DNA from: Aureobasidium sp. EXF-3400
Taxonomy: Eukaryota; Ascomycota; Dothideomycetes; Dothideales; Saccotheciaceae
DNA: 64,000 bases
Direction: 5' to 3'
Assembly: GCA_024195585.1 (NCBI GenBank)
Contig: SWBL01000296.1
Location: 1-64,000, forward strand
Numbering within the stretch: the stretch's first letter is position 1; each line of letters opens with the position of its first letter. Both the position numbers and the translations under genes were made by a program. Shown piece after piece: positions 42,792 through 53,824 of this stretch. The notes under the pieces were generated by a model. It had not been told where the DNA came from. It did not search any database and saw nothing but the letters and a program-made list of their open reading frames with translations.

Positions 42792-44754
42792 TTATGCTTT
42801 TCCGCTAACGTGTCTCTTCCTAGCCCAAGTACCACCAAGACCTTCTTCGGCGATCTTGCCGCTGACGTTACGAGCACGAGCTCCATAGGAATCGTCAGAT
42901 GAGAGATACATCACGCTTGCATCGGCAATGTCAACGCCAGTCCTGCTAACAACACGACCTTGGCCTCTGGGCACAGTTTGTTCTTGAAGTTTGGCGACGG
43001 CAGGGGTTAAATTGCCGTAGCGCTTGGCTTTAGGAGTGCTGGACCGGCTGGCGTCGTCTGGATGTTGGGAGTAGATGGAGGACTTGGCGGACACGCCAGC
43101 AGCTTCAGGGGCTGGAGGACTCAAAGCACGACCAATGCTGGTGTTTGATGGAGCTTGACGAAGAGAGTAGTCGTCAAGCTCGAGGGTACCATTAGGCATC
43201 TCATCAAAGTAAAAGTCACCGGCATCGAAAGCGTGCTCTGGAGGAGTAGGAGGGTTCGTGCGAAGAGGTTGAGGTAGAAGTTCCTTGTGCTCTTCGCTGG
43301 CAAAGCGGAGCTGAGTGACATTGGGCTCACGAGCCTCAGGACTAGAGTCGCGATCCGATACAAGTTCGGGCACAGGAGTACGGCGGGGAGAAGACAAGTC
43401 GGCATCATCGTCTGCGAGGACGAACCAGTTGTCGTTGAGCAAAGCTTGTGCGGGCTTGTCTTTGTCGGCGGAGCGGCCAGACTGAGGGGTACCGGTCCGA
43501 CTCATGTTCTCTGAAGCAGTAATGAACGAAAGAGGGCGAGTTGGCATGGCATCGTGGACAGAGTCACGAGTATTGGGTCTCTGGTTTGCGTAGCGTTGGT
43601 ATGACTGAGGGCGAGAGGAACGAGAGCGGGAACGTTCACGCTCATGGGACTGCGAAGTACGATGCATGCTGGTCTGCGACACGTAGGCTGATGATGGTTG
43701 TTGGTACTCGAACCTGGATTGACGAGCAGAATCTCTGGTGTGGCTCGAGTAGCTGGGATCCAGATTGGTGCGCGAGTTGTAGAAGGACATGGGTCTGACA
43801 TTGGCCTCAGGGATGAGCGAGTCTCTGTTGGAGACACGAGCGGGGCTGCTGAGACTGACAGAACTGCCACTCAACATGGCCAATCTTTGCTCAGACATGG
43901 ATGCCGAAGCATCGCTGCTCTTGTAAGTATGCTTGCGGTTGATCCTGCTAGTGAGATTGTCCTCCAATGGGTTCATGTCCGGTGGATATTCAGCAATCTT
44001 CTTGAAGCGCGAGAAAAGAAAAACGTCGATGGGAATACTGAATAGATGCAAGGCACCCACAACGCTGCCGACCAAGAAAGCAGACTCCAGCACCTTACCA
44101 TCCTTGGAGGCCGAGTGGAAGAAGGTAGACCAACGACCTTCGAGGCCGGGAGCCATTTGCCAGTTGGTTGCTGTGAAGAAAGCAATGAAGACATAGAAAG
44201 GTACGAGAGCAATATCAACAAAGAAGGAAAAGGCATTGTAGCTAGCCGATGAAGTTGCAGGACGTCTCTTTGGCGAACGCTGAAGGTTGTAAAGGGCATA
44301 GGCGCAGACTACAGCATCCACTGCAGGCTGTTGTTGCTAAGTCAGCATCTAGGAGAGCGTGAAGGGGTAGGAGCGTGCTTACAGGAATTCTCAGAATCCA
44401 ACCCTGAACATCATTGACACCTCTGATGATAATCACACAGACAAGAGCTCCCAAAGCACCGACGAGTTGAAGCAAGCGGAGAGAAAACTGGAGCCAACGG
44501 GCCGTGTTGATCCTCTGCTTTGTGTTTGGGTGCATAGGCGGGAGGTTGGAACGGGCTGTGGGCACAATGATGTAGCTATCAGGGTGCCTGTTGAAGTCGA
44601 TCAGTGGGCCTTCCTGCTTGAGGGCAGGAGTCGAGGAAGATGCGATCGAGTAGTAGCTAGCACGCGTAACGGCCTTGGGATCAAAGTCGTAGGTCGGATC
44701 CCTGTCCTGCTGACTGACTGGGGTGAACGAGTAAGTCGGAGTGACGCCGACCAT
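42792..44754 (-). CDS. Multi-spanning membrane protein with long Ser-rich tail, unknown
   Basis: Two exons, 44754-44383 and 44327-42792, give 635 residues; the 55-nt intron has a GTAAGC donor, a GCTGACTT branch and an ACAG acceptor. Four hydrophobic segments are visible: LLQLVGALGALVCVIII (~105), PAVDAVVCAYALYNL (~130), FFVDIALVPFYVFIAFF (~165) and ESAFLVGSVVGALHLFSI (~210). They are followed by a motif DVFLFSRFKKIAEYPPDMNP. The last 380 residues are disordered, rich in Ser, Arg and Pro, and probably cytosolic. It resembles fungal four-helix membrane proteins of unknown role seen in plasma-membrane sets, but I cannot name the family. It diverges from ARH1 with 272 bp between starts. Confidence 0.75.
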
Positions 44755-45026
44755 GATGGAATGAGTGGTAGGCCTGATGGCTGTGACAATTTCGAAACCC
44801 AAGCGTACAAGGAAGAGGAACGAGGAATGAAACGGCTGCGATATAGCCATATATTCTTCTGTGTTGTGTTTGGCGGTTGCTGCAGGGACGGTGGATAAGC
44901 AGATAAGGAACCGGAGGCTGGTCCCGGATCGTCGTTCCGCTGCATGACGATGTGGGGAGCCGCAGAATTGGAGCCAACACCAGCCTCAGGTACAGTGGCT
45001 GGGAGACAGCCGCGCCTATTACAATC
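44755..45026. promoter_or_regulatory. Shared divergent promoter, membrane protein / ARH1
   Basis: 272 bp between outward-facing start codons. No specific sites were recognised. Confidence 0.45.
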
Positions 45027-46649
45027 ATGTCAAGTTTACTGCGACGACTGAACTGCGCGAGACAGTTGCGGGCGAGTGTCCCTTGCAGAAGGAGCTGCAA
45101 TGAGCGTCTGTATTCGACAGCCGACAGCTCGCGGCCGTTCAGATGCGCCGTGATAGGATCAGGCCCGGCAGGCTTCTATGCTGCCTATCGCATGCTGAAC
45201 AAGATGCCAAATGCTCGCGTCGACATGTACGAGGCCTTGCCGTCTCCATACGGTCTGGTGCGCTTCGGTGTTGCTCCAGACCATCCCGAAGTAAAGGTAT
45301 CGTTTCCGTCGCAATCACTCATCTACTCAACAACCCAAACTGACCAATGTTAGAACTGTATAGATAAGTTTGTCGAAGTCGCTTCCCATCCCTCCTTTAC
45401 CTTCATTGGCAACACTACCATTGGATCCTCTCCCTCGTCTCTGCCTCTGTCCTCGATCGCTCCCCATTACAATGCCATGCTCTTCTCGTACGGTGCTTCG
45501 CAAGATCGCAAGCTGGGTATCCCTGGAGAAGACTTGAATGGCGTAGTCTCGGCTCGTGCCTTTGTTGGCTGGTACAACGGACTGCCCGAGTATGCAAACT
45601 TGAACCCTGCGCTTGACAGCAGCGACGAAGCGGTCGTTATTGGCCAGGGAAACGTTGCCCTGGATGTAGCAAGAGTCCTTCTATCGCCACTCGACAGGCT
45701 GAGACATACAGACATGACCGAAGCTGCTCTGGAAACACTTTCAAAGAGCAGGGTACGCAGAGTGCGCGTTGTCGGCAGAAGAGGGCCTCTCCAAGCCCCA
45801 TACACCATCAAGGAAGTCCGCGAGCTGATGCAACTGCCTGACGTCTCTTTCAACACCCCCGATCCTTCTCTCTTGCCCAAAGAAGCAAAGAAGCTGCCTC
45901 GTCCTCTCATGCGCATTGCACAGGTCATCGAGAAAGGTTCTGCCACTTCAATAGTCGAAGCTAAGCGACAGTGGGAACTACACTACATGCGCAGCCCAAT
46001 TGCTTTTCAGCAAGACCCGTCCAACCCTGGCACCCTCGGTAGCGTTCTCTTCGATGAAACAGAATTCACCCAAGATCCTTCGTCCGTTCCTTTGAGCGAC
46101 CTAGACGCTCTACGCAGTATGCGTGTCAGAACAAAAGAACCCAACAACCAACAGACTCTCACCACTAACCTCGCCTTTCGCTCCGTGGGCTATCAATCAG
46201 AGCCTCTAGAAGGCTTCGAAGACCTCGGCATCCCCTTCGACCGCAAAATGGGCATCATCCCCAACGACCTTTACGGTAGAGTTCTAAGTCCCGATCGCGG
46301 ACCAGGTGCTCTCGGCGCAGGCCACGTTCCTGGCATGTACGCCGCGGGTTGGGTAAAGCGAGGTCCCACAGGTGTCATCGCCAGCACGATGCAAGACGCC
46401 TTTACCAGCGCCGACATCGTAGCCAAAGACTGGGCAGATGGCGTAACATTCATCGGCGACCACCACTCATCGCCACGAGCAGGTTGGGATGAAGTTAAGA
46501 AGGAAGCAGAAAAACGCGGCATCAGAAGCATCAATTGGCAAGACTGGCTGAAAATCGATGCGGAAGAGAAGAAAAGAGGACAAGCAAAGGGCAAGGAGAG
46601 GGAAAAATGCCACTCGGTGGAAGAGATGCTAAAGATCCTCGATGGCTGA
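45027..46649 (+). CDS. ARH1: Mitochondrial NADPH:adrenodoxin (ferredoxin) oxidoreductase
   Basis: This flavoprotein passes electrons from NADPH to mitochondrial ferredoxin for iron-sulfur cluster and heme A synthesis. Exons 45027-45296 and 45354-46649 give 521 residues; the 57-nt intron has a GTATCG donor, a CTGACC branch and a TTAG acceptor. An Arg/Ser-rich presequence (about 1-32) precedes the FAD motif AVIGSGPAGFYAAYRML at 41-57 and the family motif LVRFGVAPDHPEVK. The NADP motif VVIGQGNVALDVAR lies at 184-197, and RRVRVVGRRGPLQAPYTIKE matches the reductase family. The C-terminal FAD contact AAGWVKRGPTGVIASTM is intact. The start was chosen at MSSLLRR because it gives the presequence; an upstream in-frame extension has no ATG advantage. 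Confidence 0.95.
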
Positions 46650-46833
46650 AGAGTTCATACACGAAAGTCATGAAATGCCATACTGCATCCCTTCTCTATC
46701 AAGCAACCAGAAAGTAATATCACTCGAGTAACTCCAGCTTCTGGTGCTCACCCATACACATAGTTGCGATTCTCTAAGGATCAATCCCGACACCTGCCAC
46801 GAAAAAAGCCGCCTGCAAAGTCCATCCGTATGT

Positions 46834-47439
46834 TCATACCCGCAATGATCCAACAAACAACGGAAGCTCAATTCCCAGAATCAGTAGCCAACAAATGAAA
46901 ACAAAAAGGGTAGTCAACAGTGGTACAGTGGAAAGGTTCCTGCTTCTGTCTTTCATTCTACGCTCGTCTCCATTAACCTGCTGTTTGTGGTCTATATCTG
47001 AACTTTCTTCTCCTCGCTTCCCGGACTGCATGTATGAGAATGCATAGTTCCAAACTCCAATTTGTTGACCATGATCGAACGCTGGTTGTGCGTGCGAAGG
47101 GTCGAGAGCTGGAAAAGCCTCTGGAAGAATATAACGCCGAGGCCTTTTGTGGGGTCGAGTTGTTAGCTGCGAGGTTCCCGGCTGCGTGTGTTGCGCTACG
47201 GCTGTGGGTGCAGGTGCTGGAGACCGTTGCTTGCTTCCTTTGGGTGTTGAAGGCTGTTGGATATTCACAGCTGTGTGTCGTGGTTGCCTGTACCGTCTAG
47301 CAAGAGGAGAGAACCCAAGTCTCTTTTCGCGTGGGACATGCTGAGGACAAATCTCTGATGCCGATCCAAGAATCCATCGCTTCCCAACAAGGAAAGCCCT
47401 CTGCTGTGCAGTGCAGTACAGTGCAAAGCCCCTTCCCAT
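46834..47439 (-). CDS. Hypothetical tail-anchored small protein, uncertain
   Basis: 201 codons from an ATG, starting 32 bp after the stop of the histidine kinase on the same strand. The first ~140 residues are disordered and basic. The last 35 form a hydrophobic segment, TLFVFICWLLILGIELPLF, that would anchor the protein by its C-terminus. The N-terminal codons overlap a GTGCA-type repeat. There is no family match; it could be a real small gene, or chance in a 3' region. Confidence 0.3.
   Translation of the reverse strand: MGRGFALYCTAQQRAFLVGKRWILGSASEICPQHVPREKRLGFSPLARRYRQPRHTAVNIQQPSTPKGSKQRSPAPAPTAVAQHTQPGTSQLTTRPHKRPRRYILPEAFPALDPSHAQPAFDHGQQIGVWNYAFSYMQSGKRGEESSDIDHKQQVNGDERRMKDRSRNLSTVPLLTTLFVFICWLLILGIELPLFVGSLRV
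47406..47425 (+). repeat. Imperfect GTGCA pentamer array
   Basis: Two exact GTGCA units, one GTACA and another GTGCA. It is the same motif as the perfect array at 32096-32120. Confidence 0.8.
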
Positions 47440-47470
47440 TGAGTTTCGGAGTTCGTGTTCCCTCCATCTT

Positions 47471-50400
47471 TCATCCCCCTGTTACACCATACTTCTGCAC
47501 AAGCGCCACCATCCTCGGCACCAACTCTCTAACCAAAAACGGCTTTGTGACCACCTCATCCATACCAGCTTCAATAGCAACAGCAACCTGTTCTTGTCTC
47601 GCATTCGCCGTAATCGCAATTACAGGAATGTGTGCGTTGATATCGCCTCTGGCCTGTAACTGGCGGATTCTGCGCACAGCGCCTAAACCATCCATAACTG
47701 GCATTTCGACATCCATGAGAATGATGGAAAGAGGAACGGGTGGCGAAGAGGTCGGGGTAGAGGAGAAAGTGGTAGTGGCGAGGAAGTTCAGGGCTGCTAG
47801 GCCATCGTCGGCGGTATGGACGGTGTGAACGCCCAGACGGCAGAGTTGTTGGGCGATGACCTGTAAGAGCAAAAGTCGTTAATTTTCCTCCAGGATACTT
47901 GCGATGTAGTAGTACTCACCTTTTGGTTGATCATGTTGTCTTCGCATAACAAGACCGATAGATCTTTGACTGAGATGCTGCTTTCTTCCACAATTCTCGA
48001 CATCGTGAGTATTTGAACGTCTGGCTTGCCATCTTCGTGCGGCAAGTTGTGCACATCAGTCAATGCTTCCACGGAAACAACTGATCCGGAGCGGGACACA
48101 GGTCTAGGTGCTTCTGCCCTTCTGGTCTTGATGAAGAAGGCAAAAGTGGAGCCAACTCCTGCTGTACTCTTGACTCCGATCTGACCTCCTTGTAACTCTG
48201 AAAGACCTCGACTAATGAACAATCCTAAACCTACTACATATTAGCATGAAGCGGCCAACTTTGGATAGGTCCGTCCTTACCTGAACCGCCATAAGTCTTG
48301 TATGTCTTGGGAGATGCTTTTCGCACGTTAGCTTTCGGACTTGGTGCATACTGTGAGCAGAAACTTACCTTGAGCAAATCTCTGGAACAGTACTTTGCAT
48401 TCATCTTCCGTAAGGCCTCGTCCAGTATCCTCAACACCAATGTAGATGTACACCTCATCGCCAAGACCATACTCTGGTGCAGGTGTCGTGGGTGTAGCAG
48501 GCATAGAAGTATCTTTGGTCAAATCCTTACGCGGACTCAAAAAAGCGATGCCAAAGTCCTTTTCCGTAGGCTTTGTGACGGAAGCGGCGAGTTTGATGGT
48601 GATTCTTCTCTGTTTCTCGAATTTGGTGAATTTGATGGAGTTGGACAAGAAGTTGATGATCTGTGGAGTAATGTCAATGACAAGTGCTCGACCTGTGATT
48701 CTTTGTACTGACCACTTGGAGCAGACGACTCGGGTCGACCAGCACATAGTCCAAAGCGAGATTAGTATAACTCTGGTCGACTTCCATATTCGCCACAATC
48801 TTGGCGTGTTCAATTTCCTTCTCGAACATTTTCAGAGCAGTCTCCATGATGGTAGGGACTTGGGCTCTTTCCAGACTCAGAACCAAAAGGTTCGAGTCCA
48901 ACTTTGAGAAGGTGAGAACTTCATCTACTGCGTATTAGCGCTTTGTCAACTGCCGTATTGTTGTATACTCAGCCATTACCTATAATGGTCTTCATGTGCC
49001 TGGCGCACAAGGTAATGGTCTGAGCAGAGTCTTTCAAAGGCTCAGTGGTGTCAGGCTTCGGCAAGTCTTCCAACAATGACAAGATTCCATCTGCTAGCTG
49101 TAGAATCGACGACAGAGGATTTCGCATTTCGTGTGACAGCATGTCCAAAAATGTTTCGGTCGCGCGCTTTGTCTCAAGCGCATCCTGGAGTTTCTCGTTT
49201 ACGAGGCGTTCATTCATCTTTCGCGGACTGACATCAAGAAGCCATCCTTGTACTGAAGTTATGTTGCCTGCGTCATCACGTACGGCATAGGACATTGATT
49301 CCACCCAGCGGGCTCCATCGGGGTAGATGTGCGTGGGACCCTTGACACGCATTTCAGCTTGCACAGGTTTTGTACCGTTGATTGTGTCCAACCACCTAGA
49401 GTAAAATTGCAATTAGCATCGTCTCATAACAGCAGTATAGCATCCTCCATATCTGTCAGACTTACATTTGATGCACATGTTGCTTATCCTCGTCATGTAC
49501 CGTCGGATCCCAACCAAGACCTTCGTCCGCATGCTTGTAGAACTGCGCTCGCGTGACACCGTGAAGTTCCAAAAAGGCGTCGTTGACAAAGATAGGGTAT
49601 CCATCTGGTCGAAGCATGTACATTCCGATCGGAGCTGTTCTTGCCATGCGAGCGTACGACTCTTCTTGCATCTCCGCGGATAGCAGAGCGACTGCTAACT
49701 TATCGGACAATGCTGAAGTGATGGCTTCGGACCTTTTCTGTTCCTCGGGTAGATTGATGAATACCGCACTTTTGCGGAGAGCGTCGCCAATTCGTGATAC
49801 GAAGGAGAGGCTTCCTTGGTCAAAGGGTCTGCCTGGGTTCATGCCAAAGACACCTACAGCAAGTTTGCGGTCGATGAAGTCTGTAATGGGTACAATGCAG
49901 ATTATATCCAGATTACCGCGATCGGGAGTAGTCCACTGGAGATCAGGAGGCAACGAACCGTCATCTCGTCTCAATACGACTAGCTTTTCGCACTCAAACG
50001 ACCTGTTGAGTATCTTGAGCAGAGATGGGGATAGCGTTGGTTTTGTGTTCGCGAGACCAAACGAAGCTTCCAGAACATAGTCTTGTGGGTTTGATGATGG
50101 CTGGGACGACTGTGAAGTATCGGTATGGTTAGGTACAGAGAAGATGCAACCAGCGGCGATATCAATAGAGGTCTTGCTGAAGGAGTCCAGCGAGCTGGAC
50201 CAAAGCTTGTTCAGATTAGGAGCGGTGGCAGCACTCCTGATACACGTGTCGAGAATGACAGCTCTGTTCTCTTGCACAACGGCAGTAGTGTTTTCGGCAA
50301 ATTCGCAAACACATCCGAGATAGCGTCCGTCAGAGTCAACGATAGGTAGTTGATAGAAATGGTGCCATGTCTGCTCGAGAAAGCCGTCTCTTTGCATCTC

Positions 50401-51180
50401 AAACATGATGTTCCTCATCTGGGTTGCCTTTCCAGTCTGAACAACAGCCCTGATGGTGGCGTCGATTTGGCCGTGCATGACCGGGCCCCAGGTCTCAATC
50501 AGAGGCATTCCCAGACATGGATGTTGCTTGCCCAGGATAGGTACAGCGGCTTCGTTGTATAGGGTTGCGTGTTTGTCTCCCCAGTAGAGAATGCGTGATT
50601 CGGGGCAAACCATCATCCTGTGGACGGCTCGGCGCAATTGGGGGTGCCATTCGGATATGGGACCTAAGGGGGTCTTGTGGAAGGGGTAATTTCTCACAAA
50701 AGACATCCATGGATCGTCTTTTGGTTCTAGCCAGCCCATGTGCATATCGGTGATGTTTTTGGGTTCCGATGGTGTGCTGTTGTTGTTGTGGTTATGTTGA
50801 TCATCGTCTATCATTACGGCATCCCCTGTGACCTCGACTGCTGCAGGAGTCCAGCGGCAGAAGACGGTGATTATTGAGGAACCCAAGCTCTTTCCTAGCC
50901 ATTTCTGTTGGGCAAAGGTTCCAAGGTAGATGGGCTCATTGGTAGCATGGTGGGTTGCGACAGCGCATATGCTGTCAAGCCACGACTGAAGATGAGCAGA
51001 TGCAGCCGTCTCTTGTAGAAGCGAGTCGAAGGCGATGTTGCAGAAGCGAATGCGACGAGTGGTCGTGTCGAGAAGCAGAGTCGGGCGGTCGTCGTAGGTG
51101 GTCAAGTCGATCAGGGTGTCGATTCGGGCTATTTGGTCAACGTGTGCCTGAGGTGAGGCCTCGTTCCTCAGCACCGACAT
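47471..51180 (-). CDS. Hybrid sensor histidine kinase with PAS/GAF-like sensor region
   Basis: Seven exons keep frame throughout and give 1124 residues: 51180-49466, 49395-48980, 48927-48713, 48660-48369, 48316-48281 (36 nt), 48230-47920 and 47860-47471. Sensor part: a short N-terminal segment, a PAS-like region (~170-310, RILYWGDKHATLYNEAAVPIL), a GAF-like region (~330-490) and a second PAS (~525-635, APIGMYMLRPDGYPIFVNDAF). The H box FLDMLSHEMRNPLSS has His at about 660. The ATPase domain shows the N box (NFLSNSIKFT), G1 (VEDTGRGL), F (FQRFAQ) and G2 (GGSGLGLFISRGL, made across exons 5-6). The receiver domain has the acidic pair LLCEDN (~988), phospho-acceptor Asp ~1045 in LMDVEMPVMDG, ITAN and TKPF. 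All catalytic residues are present. No HPt or response regulator lies nearby, which is normal in fungi. The signal sensed is unknown. Confidence 0.92.
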
Positions 51181-51774
51181 TGTTCACGTCGTGTATCGAG
51201 GAATCATCGACAGACTTGTCGCAACTAAACCAGGAACACGAAATCAACACCGGAGTGGCTCGGGGTCGCGCTACTGAACGTCAATCGCCCTGTATTATGT
51301 CGATTCTCGGCCGAAAAGCCGTTTAACAACGTGGAAGCGCCATCGTGCCACCCCTGTACTCGGTAACTTGACTATCGTTTTACCTCGTCATCAATAATTC
51401 AATATAGCAGAAAAGGGACGGTGGACTCATAGAAAAAACGGAGACGTGCAAGAGGGTACAACATCATAACCCGGTAGATTGGTAACTATGCAGAGCCTCT
51501 TTGCCGATCATCATGAGGCACAGAAACAAGCACCCTGACGGTCCTGACCCAAAGCGCCTCGCTAATCTGAAAACCCCAGTCAATAACGAACGACCTGGGG
51601 AAAGCCCTAAACACACGAATCGTCCTTCACAGCGCCTTAAACCACATTTGACGATTAGCCTGAGAGTCCATCTTCTTGCTATACAAGAAAGACCAATGAC
51701 AATGCTTACCAAGGTCGGTATAAACAGTGTCCAAAGCTCACACTAACTGTCGCATGCGGTTGCAGTCTGTCCGA
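51181..51774. promoter_or_regulatory. Upstream region of the histidine kinase and tail of BOS1
   Basis: 594 bp between the kinase start and the BOS1 stop, both on the minus strand. No gene or clear regulatory element was recognised. Confidence 0.4.
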
Positions 51775-52638
51775 CTATCGCAACCACTTGAGCACAAAGT
51801 ATACAAACACCACAAACACCACCACACCCGTCCAGAAAATCCACTTGTCCTGTTTAGCCCTTCGCTCCACCATCCGTATCGTGTCTCCAGAAACACCCAA
51901 CGTATTCGCAACACTGTACAATTTCCTCTGTGTGTTTTTCAAAATATCACGCTGTTCGCCCAAATCACCCAGCACTGCGCGTCCTCGCTCTAGATACTCG
52001 TCTAATGTTGCATTCGTCGATGTGAAGAAGTTTTGCTCGCGCAGAGCGTGGTTCTCGCGTGCTTGGTCGCCAGAGTCGGTGCTGAGTGCGTACGGTGATT
52101 GGTATGACGAGTAAGGATTTGAGCCTGCTGCGCCAGTGGGTGTGGTTACGAAGCCGTCGCGTGTGCGGAATAGCGGGTTTGCGCCTCCATCGCGCGAAGA
52201 GCTGGCGAGTGCAGCATCGGCGTATGGGTTCTCCGGTGTGGCGTTCGCGCCGTGTGGACGACGGTGACCTAGCAGATCATTGCGGTTTTTCTGGTGTAGC
52301 TTCTCTTCATGTTCGGCCTTGAGCAGGGCGAAGCGACTGCGGTAGTCGAGCAGTTCGGCGCGGAAGTTTGTCAGGCGGTCTTGGGCTTTCTGCGCCTTTT
52401 CTGGAACTAGCTCTTGCTGGGCACTCCTTGAATAGTCGTCTAATGTGCGGCTGAAGGATGTGAGTGAGGTTGTGAGTTGTCCCTGGAGAGCTGGCGAGCT
52501 AGTGGCAGACTCGGCGTAGGCATCGAGGTCTTTGCGGATGGCGTTGGACTGCCGTAACGCTGAGTTAAAGAGTGAGTTCTGTATGAGCTCAGTCAGTGCA
52601 TGTCTTCTTGTATCGGTCCTTCACTCGAAACTCACCAT
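51775..52638 (-). CDS. BOS1: ER-Golgi v-SNARE Bos1
   Basis: Bos1 is the Qb SNARE for fusion of ER-derived COPII vesicles with the Golgi, acting with Bet1, Sec22 and Sed5. Exon 1 codes only for the start methionine (52638-52636, followed at once by GTGAGT). Exon 2 is 52578-51775. The 57-nt intron has a CTGACTGAG branch and an ATACAG acceptor. The 268-residue product begins MNSLFNSALRQSNAIRKDL, as in Bos1. An N-terminal helical domain comes first, then a Gly/Asn-rich linker. The SNARE helix runs from TLDEYLERGRAVLGDLGEQRD to SVANTLGVSGDTIRMVERRA, and a C-terminal anchor (FWTGVVVFVVFVYFVLKWLR) ends in KWLR as in yeast Bos1. No in-frame ATG occurs in exon 2 until the end of the SNARE motif, so ORF scanning misses the gene. 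Confidence 0.92.
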
Positions 52639-52943
52639 GGTTGTGTTTGAATGAGAGTCGAACTGCAAGCTGTCAAATGCCCATAAACATGTGAAGGTGG
52701 CCCGAACTCTCTCGGCCCAGCCCTACCGCCCACCGCCTGCCAAGCTTTCCAGGGCAAAGCAGCCACTCCATCAAATTCTTTTGCGACTTCGAATTCTTCT
52801 TTCTTCCAACCAAAGCTCTCGCACTCCCATCTCTCCCACTTAACTCTTCGGCCGTGAACCCCGGGCGAGCAAACCGCAAGGAACCTTCGGGCGAGCCATA
52901 TTACAAAACTTCTCACCCCCCACCCACCAACTTTCTCCCAAAA
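52639..52943. promoter_or_regulatory. Shared divergent promoter, BOS1 / SNU13
   Basis: 305 bp between outward-facing start codons. The SNU13 side is pyrimidine-rich just before the start (CACCCCCCACCC type). No specific factor sites were assigned. Confidence 0.45.
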
Positions 52944-53390
52944 ATGTCGCAGAACGACTCCGCCGCCTGGCCCGTCGCCGACGCCGCCCTGACCCAGAAC
53001 ATCCTCGACCTGGTCCAGCAAGCCTCCCACTACCGCCAGTTGAAGAAGGGTGCCAACGAGGCCACCAAGACCCTCAACCGTGGTGTTGCTGAGGTTGTCA
53101 TCCTCGCTGCCGATACCGCTCCTCTGGCCATTCTGTTGCACATTCCCCTGCTCTGCGAGGACAAGAACGTTGCCTACATGTAAGTTTTTGCTTCCTCTCC
53201 TACACCACAAACCAAGATAGGATAGAAACTGACTGAGTTCAACAGCTATGTTCCCTCCAAGATGGCTCTCGGTCGCGCCTGCGGTGTTTCCCGCGCCGTC
53301 ATTGCTGCTTCCATCACCACCAACGAGGCCTCCGACCTCATGGGCCAGATCCGTGCTCTCAAGGACAAGGTCGAGAGACTTATGATCTAA
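52944..53390 (+). CDS. SNU13: U3/U4 snRNP kink-turn-binding protein Snu13 (15.5K, L7Ae family)
   Basis: Snu13 binds the kink-turn of U4 snRNA and of box C/D snoRNAs, so it serves both splicing and rRNA modification. The exons are 52944-53179 and 53246-53390 (126 residues, the usual length). The intron has a GTAAGT donor, a CTGACTGAG branch and an ACAG acceptor. The junction gives [21 protein letters not shown]. The L7Ae signature [14 protein letters not shown] is intact, as are the conserved [19 protein letters not shown] and the C-terminus KDKVERLMI. Confidence 0.96.
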
Positions 53391-53824
53391 GCAGACCACA
53401 TCTCTGGCTGAGGAATCGAAAAAAGGAAAATGCTGCAATGGAGCACTACAGAATTCGAAAAGGATACTAGGCATATTGGGTGTTTAGCGTGCCCTTGATT
53501 GGGTTTTCTCGCTGACATTTTTTCCTCCATGCATGTAGAATCAAAATTACAGAAAACTTCTACAAAATTATCCTTCGCAAAACGTGTGAAATGTAATTGT
53601 GATCGGGCACATGTCAAGATTGGGTACATGCATCACGAACCATAACACGATTACCGGTCTGAATATGGCTAACCTGATCCATGTTACCACACTGTTTCTT
53701 GATATCACACCATGCATCATATTGACTTAAATGACCCTAAGATCCACAGACATGAGTGAATCGAGTATGTGCAAGGAAAAAAAGACGCTTGCTCTATAAA
53801 GAAAAACATGCTAGATATCATGCA
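53391..53824. other. Convergent 3' region, no gene seen
   Basis: 434 bp between the convergent SNU13 and LAZ1-like genes. It is AT-rich with A/T runs, as expected for 3' ends. No gene was recognised. Confidence 0.4.

Larger units (their letters stand above)
46650..47470. other. Region downstream of ARH1 and the histidine kinase
   Basis: 820 bp between convergent genes. It contains one 201-codon minus-strand frame (46834-47439), listed separately. Otherwise nothing was recognised. Confidence 0.4.
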
